Shown piece by piece: positions 1 through 6,785 of a stretch of 10,173 nt of DNA. This DNA is from Strigomonas culicis (taxonomy: Eukaryota > Euglenozoa > Kinetoplastea > Trypanosomatida > Trypanosomatidae): contig AUXH01000668.1 of NCBI GenBank assembly GCA_000482145.1, positions 1-10,173 of the forward strand, read 5' to 3'. Below the pieces are notes generated by a model. It was not told the origin of the DNA. It was given only the letters and a program-made list of their open reading frames with translations, and did not search any database. Each line of letters begins with the position of its first letter. The stretch's first letter is position 1. A program made the translations under genes and the position numbers.

Positions 1-129
1 GACTCCGCAAATGGAGGCAGCGTCAAGTATCAGTCAGGCTACATCGTGGGGAGTCGTTTTGTACGTGCTTTGCCTTTATCATGGCCTTGATATTTACTGT
101 CTCCTGTCCGAGGGGCGTATGTAGTCTGG

Positions 130-400
130 CCGGTGACACCCCTCTGCGATAAAACGTTTGTGCCCAGGTGGAGTGCGCACACGGCGTTGCCACCGGCGAC
201 GGTGGGGGGGCGGGCAGGGGAGACTCCCTCCCTCACTCACACAGGAACCGATGTGGACGACGAGCACGACCAGCTGTGGAGTGAGAGGTCTGGTCTTGAC
301 CTCTCCGATGTGGTACTGCGTACGGAAGCCGACAGAGAGATAGAGCTGTCGTCTTGCGCGCACACCGCAGTGGATGATGACTCGCCGTCTTCCATGTAGT
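130..400 (+). repeat. Candidate degenerate SIDER-like retroposon remnant
   Basis: This block is clearly GC-richer than the T-rich DNA after it and has no coding bias, yet it is dense in short structured motifs: a hairpin, a G-run and a C/T-rich run, then a purine/pyrimidine-mixed stretch to about 395. Leishmania 3' UTRs are known to carry hundreds of short degenerate retroposons (SIDER1/2, roughly 0.5 kb) that influence mRNA stability, and the texture of this block reminds me of them. That resemblance comes from general impression and has not been aligned. It could instead be ordinary UTR sequence. Confidence 0.25.
190..220 (+). other. GNRA-tetraloop hairpin followed by a G-quadruplex motif
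   Basis: Bases 190-195 (CCACCG) pair perfectly with 200-205 (CGGTGG) around the loop GCGA, which fits the stable GNRA tetraloop class. The 3' arm runs directly into a G-rich stretch. Seven Gs at 204-210, three at 212-214 and four at 217-220 can be read as four G-triplets with loops of one or two bases, the canonical G-quadruplex pattern on the + (RNA-sense) strand. Hairpin and quadruplex share bases 204-205, so they could compete. Whether either forms in RNA is inference. Confidence 0.5.
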
Positions 401-733
401 TCTCACAAGCAATGATTTGGAGCTTTACGTAAATCTCCGAGACATGACTTTTCACTTTTCAACAAAGAGGAGGAGTACATCATCCATGTTGAGGATAAAC
501 ATCTTTTTCAGCCTTCTCGTAGATGTTATAGTTTCTGTGTTGGAATTTTGATAGCATAGCTTTTTAAACACGTAAAATTTGCTATTCTTCTTCTTTTCCG
601 TACGAATATCACATATTTTTTTTCCCTTTATCTTGCACACCAAATCTGTGTTTTTTCCTACTTTTATTTTTCGATACATCGTGGAATATGATGGAGTGAA
701 CTTTTTTTTCCTTTTACCATTGGTGCGCTTAAC

Positions 734-752
734 TTTGTTTCTCTATTTGCAG
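734..752 (+). promoter_or_regulatory. Splice-acceptor-like site (pyrimidine tract plus AG)
   Basis: A T-rich tract ends in the sequence TTTGCAG, with the AG at 751-752, which resembles a trypanosomatid spliced-leader acceptor. No convincing ORF follows closely, so it may be cryptic or may mark an untranslated or very short transcript. Confidence 0.25.
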
Positions 753-832
753 TGTTCCGTGGCTATTATTGTTGTATGTTCTTTCTCCCTTTACATTAAT
801 CCTGCCATGAGCTTCGCGTCTTCCTTTTGTTG

Positions 833-854
833 GCCACACACATGCGCGTGTGGC
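833..854 (+). other. Perfect 7-bp inverted repeat (hairpin)
   Basis: Bases 833-839 (GCCACAC) are the reverse complement of 848-854 (GTGTGGC), separated by eight bases. The hairpin lies just upstream of the pyrimidine tract at 882-912, so as RNA it would precede a possible splice acceptor. Function is unknown. Confidence 0.4.
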
Positions 855-881
855 GCCTGGCACCTTCCCTCCATCGCCGGT

Positions 882-914
882 GTTCTCTTTTCTCCCCTCT
901 CTCTCTTTCTTCAG
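882..914 (+). promoter_or_regulatory. Strong spliced-leader acceptor-like site
   Basis: About 31 bases of nearly pure C/T at 882-912 run straight into an AG at 913-914. By sequence this is one of the best trans-splice acceptor candidates in the window. No long ORF follows until 1676. The nearest downstream ATGs, at 976 and 992, open frames of only 4 and 19 codons. It could give the coiled-coil gene a long 5' UTR with small upstream ORFs, mark a short or non-coding transcript, or be unused. Confidence 0.4.
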
Positions 915-1404
915 CTGCAACACGCGAACAGCTCCGCTGTCTGTGTGTCTACAGGACTGCGACAGTCTGAAGCTAATGACCTGGCAGTGAGATGCCGAGT
1001 GGAACAGTGGCGCGCTGCACGCCTAAAGGACAGACACAGCACCGCGCCTAATTATCCCCCGTGAGATGCTTGTGTGGGTGAGATGCGAGTGGCCTTCTCT
1101 GAGGCCTTTTCTGATGTGCTCCCCACGTTGCGATGCGGGACTGCTGTTTTTTTTTTTCGCATCTTTGGGTTATTTGTGTAACCTTCGTGATGCGCGCACT
1201 GCAGTGTTTCTCTATTTCAACGGACCAGTTTAGTAGTGATAGTGTGGAGTCCACCTTTCGTAAAAGCGTTGCGAAGAGTATAAATATATATTCTTTAATT
1301 CTGCTGTTTTTTTCTTCCGCATCGTTTTGGTCAGTCATTACATATTCTAATAAGAGTATTAATACCGATATGTTGAGCCATAGAGAATAGGATCATCGTG
1401 CTAC

Positions 1405-1537
1405 TTTTTTTTTTCTTGCTTTCGCCTATGCCCCACCGAATGACAGACTTAGCCGAGATTCATGCTTGTGTCTCTCCTCTCTCCTTCTTACACATGTTGT
1501 ACTTTTTGTGCGCATGGTTTTTATTTGCGTGGAACAG
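1405..1537 (+). promoter_or_regulatory. Pyrimidine tracts and candidate trans-splice acceptor for the coiled-coil gene
   Basis: T- and CT-rich tracts at about 1403-1420, 1471-1490 and 1515-1527 are followed by an AG at 1536-1537, with further AGs soon after. This is a plausible addition site for the spliced leader on the mRNA of the gene starting at 1676 and would give a 5' UTR of about 140 bases. An alternative is the AG at 1632-1633, which follows a weaker tract and would leave about 43 bases. Confidence 0.4.
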
Positions 1538-1633
1538 CACACCAGCGGCATTAGAACAGTAGAATAGAGCGCGCGGACTTACGTCGTAGCGCACGGATTG
1601 ACCACGGCGGACGCACAGCTGGCGTCTCTTTAG

Positions 1634-1660
1634 CTTCCCTCTTTTTTCCCCCTTTTTTCA
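1634..1660 (+). promoter_or_regulatory. Pyrimidine tract immediately before the coiled-coil ORF, with no AG before its ATG
   Basis: A nearly pure C/T run of about 25 bases ends at 1659, only 16 bases before the ATG at 1676. No AG lies between the tract and the ATG. The first AG after the tract is inside the ORF, at 1686-1687. If this tract directs splicing there, the first ATG would be removed. If splicing uses an AG upstream of the tract, the tract is simply part of the 5' UTR. Confidence 0.5.
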
Positions 1661-1675
1661 TACATTAACCTCCGC

Positions 1676-4600
1676 ATGTCCTCCAAGAGCAACCCGCCCC
1701 CACCGTCGCCGGAGGGCGCGCCGGCGCCGGCGGCGGGCACCCCGGAGCAGCGCCGCGCGTCGCCGCGCTCTCCGTCACGCGACCCGCAGGGCGACCTCAC
1801 CGCTACGCAGGCGCGCGGCGACAGCGCCGAGTGGAGCGGCGAGCGGCACGGCCCCGCCGGCAGCCGCCCGCGGCCGCACGCGAGCAGCGGCCCCTCGACG
1901 CCTGTGGAGGGCGCGGCGACGCGCGCGCTGGCGAGCACCGCGCCGCGCGCCAGCACGCCGCCGCGCGAGCGCGGGCCGGCGCTTGGTCCGCTGGCCTACC
2001 CCGCGGCCGCGAGCCGCAGCGTGCTCAGCAGCCCCGGGCGCGCGAGCGCGGCCGGGGCCGACGACGCGGACACACCGCAGCCGGCGCGGCCTCACGTGCC
2101 ACAGCTGTACGAGACGCCCAAGGCGGCGCGCGCGCCGGCCGGCATGAACAAGTCCGTGTCCGCGACGCCGCGGCCGCTGGTGCCGTACGTCGGCAGCAGC
2201 CTCCTCGCCGGCAGCCCCTACGGCGGCGTGCCGCGCGGCGCGAGCCAGGACAGCGGCTACGCGTCGACCCGCCACGCGGAGCTGCGCGCGATGCTGATCC
2301 GTGCGGAGCGCGAACTGGCCGACATGCGCGCGGAGTACGCGTCGCGGGGGATGGCGGTCGACACACTGGAGGCCGCGCTGGAGCGCGAGCGGTCCGGCGC
2401 CGCCGCGCTGCGCAGCCACCACGAGGAGGAGCTACAGGACGTCCGCGAGGAGCACGCCGCGCAGACGCGGCAGCTGCGCGAGCAGCTGCGCGTGCTGAAG
2501 CTCGTGGCGGAGGGCGCCATGGCGGACAAGGAGCGCGCGGTCGAAGAGGCGGAGCGCCGCAAGCGCGAGCTGCTGGCGCTCCTCGACCGGGAGCGCGGGG
2601 AGAAGAGCTCCATCATGGCGGACTACCGGGAGCAGACGGAGGCGCTCATCGCGGAGCAGGGCCGCGAGATCACGTCGCTGCGGGCGGCGCTGGAGAAGGT
2701 CAAGGAGGAGTACGACCGGCTGTCCTGCGACCACGAGGCCGCGCTGGAGGAGCGCGCGGCGCTGCAGAGGGAGCTGCAGCAGACCCGAGCGCAGCTCGAG
2801 CGCGAGCGGCAGGACCTGACGCGCCGGCTCGGCGAGGCGCAGAGCAAGCTGACGGAGGAGAAGGAGGCCGTCGCCCAGGAGCTCGGCGCGAAGCTCGAGG
2901 AGCAGGTCCGCGACGGCCAGCGCCAGGCGGCGAAGCGCCAGGAGCTGGCCGAGAGCGTACAGCGGCTGTCGGAGCGGCAGCGGCAGCAGGAGTCGGACCA
3001 CCAGCGGCTCGTGGACGGGCTCAAGCTGGCGTACCGGCGCGACCTGGAGGGGCTGCAGGCGGAGCTCGCCGAGGCGCGGCAGCAGCGCGCGGCACTCGAG
3101 GTGCACGCGCGCGAAGAGCTCGACCGCGCCGCGCGCGGCGAGGAGAAGGCCGTCGCCGCGCTCCGCGAGGCGGCGGAGCAGGCGCGGCTGGAGAAGGAGG
3201 CGGCGCTGACGGACGCGTACCGGCAGCGCGAGGAGCTCCAGGACAAGCTGCGGGCGCGGGCCGCGCAGCTGCAGGGGCAGCTCGACGCCCTCGCGAAGGA
3301 CCTCGCGGAGGAGCGCACCGCGCGCAAGGAGGCGGAGGCGGCCGTGGCGCTGCTGCGCGTGCGCGCGGAGCACTGCCAGGGCTCCCTGGACGCCCTCGCC
3401 GCGGAGCTCGAGGCGAGCCAGGCGGAGGGCCGCGCGCGCGAGCGGGCGGCGGAGAAGGCGCACCAGGAGGCGCTGGAGGAGCTGCGCGGGCGGCTGCGCG
3501 CGGCGGGCACGGACGGCGCCTACGCGCAGCAGCAGCTGCGGCAGCAGGCGCTGGAGCTGCAGCGGCTCCGCGACGAGCTCGCGACGAAGAGCGCGGCGCT
3601 GGAGCACGTCAAGGCGGACCAGGCGCGGCTGCTGCGCGAGTTCGACGCGGAGCTGAGTCAGCGGGAGGAGAGCCACGGCGGTGCGCTGCGCGAGCTCGAG
3701 GCCGCGGCGGAGCAGCAGCGCGCGCTGCGCAACCAGCAGGAGGGCGAGCTGCACCGCCTGCAGCGCGCGCTGAAGGACGCGGAGACGCGCCTGCACGGCA
3801 CCGCGCGGCAGGCGGAGGAGGAGCGCGGCGCGCTGGAGGAGACGGCCCGCAAGCTGCAGGCGGCGCGCGCCGACGCGGAAGACGCGCGCCGCGCGCTGGC
3901 GCAGGAGCAGGAGCGCGCGGCCGGGCTCCAGCAGGACCGGCTCGACCTTGAGCGCGAGCTACAGGAGGCGCGGCTGCTGCTGCAGGACGTGGAGGCCGCC
4001 GTGCAGCTCGGCGAGCGGCGGCTGGCGGAGCAGCAGGGCGACCTCGAGCGCCAGGCGAAGGCCGCGGAGGCGAAGCTGGCGGACGTGGCGCAGCGGCACA
4101 AGGCGGAGGCTGCCGCGCTGCGCATGGCAGCCGACCAGCTGCGCGGCGACCTCAACCGCGCGAAGGAGGCGCAGCTCGGCAAGGAGGCGGCGATGCAGCA
4201 GCTGCGGGAGGAGGTGAGCCAGCTGGGCCGCGAGGCCGCGCTGCGCGAGGGCGCGCTACAGGAGGAGCTGGAGGACCAGCGCGAGGCCTACGAGGCGGAG
4301 CTGCGCCGCATGGACGAGGTGCTGAACCACCTGCGCAGCGACCTCGCCAAGGCGCAGGCGGCCGCGGCGCAGTACCAGCGCGAGCTCGCCTACGCGCACC
4401 GCGACTCGGCCGGCCACAAGTCCGACCTGGAGGTGGCGCTGGAGCAGTCCGAGGCCGCCCGCGCGAAGCTGCAGGACGACGCGATGTACCGCGAGCAGCT
4501 CAACCAGGAGCTGCAGGGCACCATCCGCCTGCTGACCGCGCGGCTCGGCGCCCACGAGGACGACACGCGGCTGCTACAGGAGGAGCTCGCCGACGCGAGC

Positions 4601-4705
4601 CGCAAGATGCAGGAAGCACACACACTCATCGGCAGAAAGGACGCGGCGATCGGGCAGCTGAACGCGAAGCTGAGGGCCTACGAGGCGCGCAGCGGCGTCC
4701 TGTGA
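1676..4705 (+). CDS. Large coiled-coil protein with a disordered N-terminal head (1009 aa, unidentified)
   Basis: I do not recognise a named family. Residues 1 to about 199 are low complexity, rich in Pro, Ala, Arg, Ser and Gly, and probably disordered, with a patch around 140-197 containing Ser-Pro and Thr-Pro sites. From about His200 to residue 1003 the protein is an almost continuous coiled coil: Glu, Arg, Gln, Ala and Leu dominate, Leu/Ala recur with heptad-like spacing, prolines are essentially absent and only two cysteines are seen. There is no signal peptide or membrane segment. Proteins of this shape in trypanosomatids are often cytoskeletal (basal body, flagellar attachment zone, flagellum), but nothing here fixes a location. 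Nearly all third codon positions are G or C, which confirms this strand and frame and explains the long shadow frames on both strands. The start is uncertain: the ATG sits 16 bases after a pyrimidine tract with no AG between, and the next in-frame Met is residue 157. The gene ends in TGA and appears intact. Confidence 0.9.
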   Translation: MSSKSNPPPPSPEGAPAPAAGTPEQRRASPRSPSRDPQGDLTATQARGDSAEWSGERHGPAGSRPRPHASSGPSTPVEGAATRALASTAPRASTPPRERGPALGPLAYPAAASRSVLSSPGRASAAGADDADTPQPARPHVPQLYETPKAARAPAGMNKSVSATPRPLVPYVGSSLLAGSPYGGVPRGASQDSGYASTRHAELRAMLIRAERELADMRAEYASRGMAVDTLEAALERERSGAAALRSHHEEELQDVREEHAAQTRQLREQLRVLKLVAEGAMADKERAVEEAERRKRELLALLDRERGEKSSIMADYREQTEALIAEQGREITSLRAALEKVKEEYDRLSCDHEAALEERAALQRELQQTRAQLERERQDLTRRLGEAQSKLTEEKEAVAQELGAKLEEQVRDGQRQAAKRQELAESVQRLSERQRQQESDHQRLVDGLKLAYRRDLEGLQAELAEARQQRAALEVHAREELDRAARGEEKAVAALREAAEQARLEKEAALTDAYRQREELQDKLRARAAQLQGQLDALAKDLAEERTARKEAEAAVALLRVRAEHCQGSLDALAAELEASQAEGRARERAAEKAHQEALEELRGRLRAAGTDGAYAQQQLRQQALELQRLRDELATKSAALEHVKADQARLLREFDAELSQREESHGGALRELEAAAEQQRALRNQQEGELHRLQRALKDAETRLHGTARQAEEERGALEETARKLQAARADAEDARRALAQEQERAAGLQQDRLDLERELQEARLLLQDVEAAVQLGERRLAEQQGDLERQAKAAEAKLADVAQRHKAEAAALRMAADQLRGDLNRAKEAQLGKEAAMQQLREEVSQLGREAALREGALQEELEDQREAYEAELRRMDEVLNHLRSDLAKAQAAAAQYQRELAYAHRDSAGHKSDLEVALEQSEAARAKLQDDAMYREQLNQELQGTIRLLTARLGAHEDDTRLLQEELADASRKMQEAHTLIGRKDAAIGQLNAKLRAYEARSGVL

Positions 4706-5125
4706 GCGCCCCCTGCCGCGCCGTGCCGCGGATGTGTGCGCGAGATGAAGCGTACGCCCTGAAGTGGAAGGAAACGCGGGTCTGTTGGACGGCATTGCAT
4801 TACCATAGAATACATTTCATTGGCGTTTTTTTTTGTTCATTTTCATTCGTTGTCATTGGTGTATTGTTTTGTTTCCCCCTTTCTGTCATTTTACCATGTT
4901 GTTAAATAGAATCATTATATTAATTGTTTTTTTTTATTATCGCTGAACCGTTTTTATACGTTAACTACAATTTCTTCTCTTCTTTCAACGGTTACTGTGC
5001 TTTACATACATGTACATCTGTGCTTTTTCTTTTCTTACTTGTTTTCAATAAAACAGATGTTCTCCTGATCACACACGCTCGGTTCTCTTCTTCTCCCACT
5101 TCTTCTTTCAAGCCAGTTGTTACGT

Positions 5126-5156
5126 ATACTATATATATCTATATATTAATATATTG

Positions 5157-5187
<31 letters not shown>

Positions 5188-5201
5188 CATGTGTGTGTGT
5201 A
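5126..5201 (+). repeat. AT microsatellite with adjoining TG tract
   Basis: Interrupted TA/AT dinucleotides begin near 5126, become an unbroken AT run at about 5157-5180, and pass into a short TG run at 5190-5200. It lies between the probable 3' UTR and the kinase splice signal. Such tracts vary in length between strains. Confidence 0.85.
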
Positions 5202-5316
5202 CATTTTTAGGAAACCATCATTAGCAATACTGTATTTTTAACGACAAGACTGAGCGCCCACAGAAGGAAAAGCAAAAAGACAAACAACAAAAACGACAAA
5301 AAAAGAAAGCGTATCA

Positions 5317-5400
5317 TTCCTTTTTTATTTCTTTGGTCTTTTCCGACCCTTTTCTTTTTTAAATTCCTTTTTTCTTCTTACTCCCTTTTAATAATAGTAG
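5317..5400 (+). promoter_or_regulatory. Pyrimidine tract and spliced-leader acceptor for the kinase gene
   Basis: A long T/C-rich stretch at 5317-5390 has few purines and is followed by AGs at 5396-5397, 5399-5400 and 5406-5407. The first AG after the tract is the usual trypanosomatid choice. It would give a 5' UTR of about 20 bases before the ATG at 5419, with no intervening ATG. Confidence 0.65.
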
Positions 5401-5418
5401 ACTCCAGCTTCACTCCGC

Positions 5419-6720
5419 ATGTCGACGCAGGGCCGCTACTCGCACATCGTTCGCCTAGGCGAAGGTACGTACGGGGCGGTGTACAAAGCAACAGAGAAGG
5501 ACACCGGTAAGGTGATCGCCTTCAAGCGTATGAACGCCGTTAGTGACGACGATGGCGTGCCTGGTATTGCCATCCGCGAGGTGTGCCTCCTGAAGGAGTT
5601 ACGGCATCAGAACTTAGTGGAGCTGTTCGACGTGCTCTTCGACTCCAAGAAGATCACGCTCATCTTTGAATTCTGCGACTTCGATTTGAAGCAGTACATG
5701 GAGACCAAGCCGAAGCGGTGCCTAGACGCGGAGGAGGTGCAGCCGGCGCTGAAGCAAATATTCGCGGGCCTGCACTACCTTCACCACCGCAGCGTCGTCC
5801 ACCGCGACATCAAGCCGCAGAACGTGTTCTTGAACATCCGGCCCTCGGCCTACTCACTAAACAGCTACGCGCAGCACCCCAACGGGCCCAGCGACTCCAA
5901 CGGCGGCGGCAGCAACCACCCCGACGGCGACGGCGCGCGCGTGGCGACGGCGCCGCCGGAGAACCGCAGCGCGAAGCAGCTCGTCGCGAAGCTCGGCGAC
6001 TTCGGCCTCGCACGGGTGGAGAACATCCCCGTCAAGAAGTACTCGCACGAGGCGGTCACGCTGTGGTACCGCTCGCCGGATGTGCTGCTGGGCAGCGCGC
6101 TGTACTCGTTCCCCGTGGACATCTGGTCCATGGGGGTCATGTTCTTCGAGATGGTGACCGGCCGCATCCTCTTCGCGGGGCACTCGGACGAGGAGCAGCT
6201 GGTGCGCATGTTCAGGCTGCTGGGCTCGCCGACGAAGGACACGTGGCCGTCGATGCTATCCTACCCCTCCACATCCGACCGCGTGACGCGCGCGCGGCAG
6301 CTCGTCGCGATGGCGGCCTCGGGCCCCGCACCGGCGGGCGGCGGCAGCAGCAAGGCGGGCGGCGGCCACCACGGCGACGGCACCCACCGCATGCTTACAT
6401 GCTACTCCAGCGCGCTGACGCAGCCGGCGCCGCCGATGCCGGACCCGCCGCCGCAGAACACATGTCTGCTGCCGGAGGAGCTGTGGTTCCCGCAGTCGCT
6501 GTTTCAGCAGTACATGACGAGCACGGGCTTTCGCGCCGTCTGCGGCGAGGACGGCGTCGACCTCATCCGTCGCTGTCTCATGTACGAGCCGTCCAAGCGC
6601 ATCACCGCGGCGGAGGCGCTGCGGCATCCTTTTCTGCGAAACGTGCAGACGCCCAAGACGGGTTACCTCGACAACCTCATGACGGCCCTGCAGCAGAGCC
6701 TGGAGGCGGCCGGCATCTAG
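5419..6720 (+). CDS. Cyclin-dependent-type protein kinase (CRK family, CDK5/Pho85-like)
   Basis: This is a Ser/Thr kinase that should need a cyclin partner. Visible landmarks are the glycine loop GEGTYGAV (14-21) with the inhibitory Thr17/Tyr18 pair, catalytic Lys36, cyclin-binding helix PGIAIRE (48-54, versus PSTAIRE), gatekeeper Phe83, catalytic loop HRDIKPQN (128-135, Asp130), DFG (194-196) and WYRSPDVL (216-223). All catalytic residues are present, so it should be active. The activation-loop site is Ser209 where CDK1 has Thr, as in CDK5, and the SPDVL motif also resembles CDK5. At 433 residues it is longer than a minimal CDK (about 300) because of two inserts: about 46 residues rich in Gly, Asn, Pro and Ser at 140-187 between the catalytic loop and DFG, and a larger Gly/His/Pro-rich one within about 285-370. 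Trypanosomatids have roughly a dozen CRKs. CRK4 is my best guess, but I cannot settle it. The start fits the acceptor at about 5397. Confidence 0.95.
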   Translation: MSTQGRYSHIVRLGEGTYGAVYKATEKDTGKVIAFKRMNAVSDDDGVPGIAIREVCLLKELRHQNLVELFDVLFDSKKITLIFEFCDFDLKQYMETKPKRCLDAEEVQPALKQIFAGLHYLHHRSVVHRDIKPQNVFLNIRPSAYSLNSYAQHPNGPSDSNGGGSNHPDGDGARVATAPPENRSAKQLVAKLGDFGLARVENIPVKKYSHEAVTLWYRSPDVLLGSALYSFPVDIWSMGVMFFEMVTGRILFAGHSDEEQLVRMFRLLGSPTKDTWPSMLSYPSTSDRVTRARQLVAMAASGPAPAGGGSSKAGGGHHGDGTHRMLTCYSSALTQPAPPMPDPPPQNTCLLPEELWFPQSLFQQYMTSTGFRAVCGEDGVDLIRRCLMYEPSKRITAAEALRHPFLRNVQTPKTGYLDNLMTALQQSLEAAGI

Positions 6721-6731
6721 ACGGCGGACAG

Positions 6732-6772
<41 letters not shown>

Positions 6773-6785
6773 AAAGGGAAAGGAA
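6732..6785 (+). repeat. (GT)13 microsatellite followed by a purine (GA) run
   Basis: Thirteen uninterrupted GT units at 6732-6757 begin 11 bases after the kinase stop codon. They are followed by an all-purine stretch of GA repeats and AAAGGG-type sequence to 6785. In the kinase mRNA this would be the first part of the 3' UTR. Confidence 0.9.

Larger units (their letters stand above)
1..1675 (+). other. Gene-free upstream region (probable 3' UTR of an upstream gene, intergenic DNA and 5' UTR)
   Basis: I see no convincing gene in this stretch. Short open frames exist (for example 133-399 and 579-1064 on +), but none shows the strong G/C preference at third codon positions of the three real genes here, and the 579-1064 frame translates T-runs into phenylalanine-rich low complexity. 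The first 400 bases or so are GC-richer. About 450-780 and 1140-1530 are T-rich with many homopolymer runs. The layout fits the 3' UTR of a gene lying left of the window, then intergenic DNA, then the 5' UTR of the coiled-coil gene at 1676. Exact boundaries need RNA ends. Confidence 0.6.
4706..5418 (+). other. Intergenic region between coiled-coil and kinase genes
   Basis: No gene is seen. The GC content falls sharply about 100 bases after the stop codon into T-rich DNA with many T-runs (for example 4828-4835 and 4927-4934). It then contains an AT/TG microsatellite, an A-rich patch at about 5260-5310 and a long pyrimidine-rich stretch leading to the kinase gene. It should hold the 3' UTR and poly(A) sites of the coiled-coil mRNA; these lack a consensus in trypanosomatids and cannot be placed by eye. 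Confidence 0.6.

Noticed and set aside
1..90. Possible C-terminal end of an upstream gene, open from base 1 to a TGA at 88-90
   Set aside because: Only 29 codons long and their third positions are not G/C-biased, unlike every real gene here. Random open frame is more likely.
579..1064. 161-codon + open frame with Phe-rich N-terminus
   Set aside because: Same artefact of T-runs; it crosses two acceptor-like sites and has no coding bias.
2432..3796. 454-codon open frame on the minus strand opposite the coiled-coil gene
   Set aside because: It is a mirror of the extreme G/C third-position bias and repetitive codons of the + strand gene. The translation is a Leu/Arg/Ala monotone, and no splice signal precedes it on that strand.
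1831..3951. 706-codon + strand open frame overlapping the coiled-coil gene
   Set aside because: Its product is Arg/Gly/Ala low complexity caused by reading GC-rich codons in the wrong frame. The 1676 frame gives a coherent coiled coil instead.
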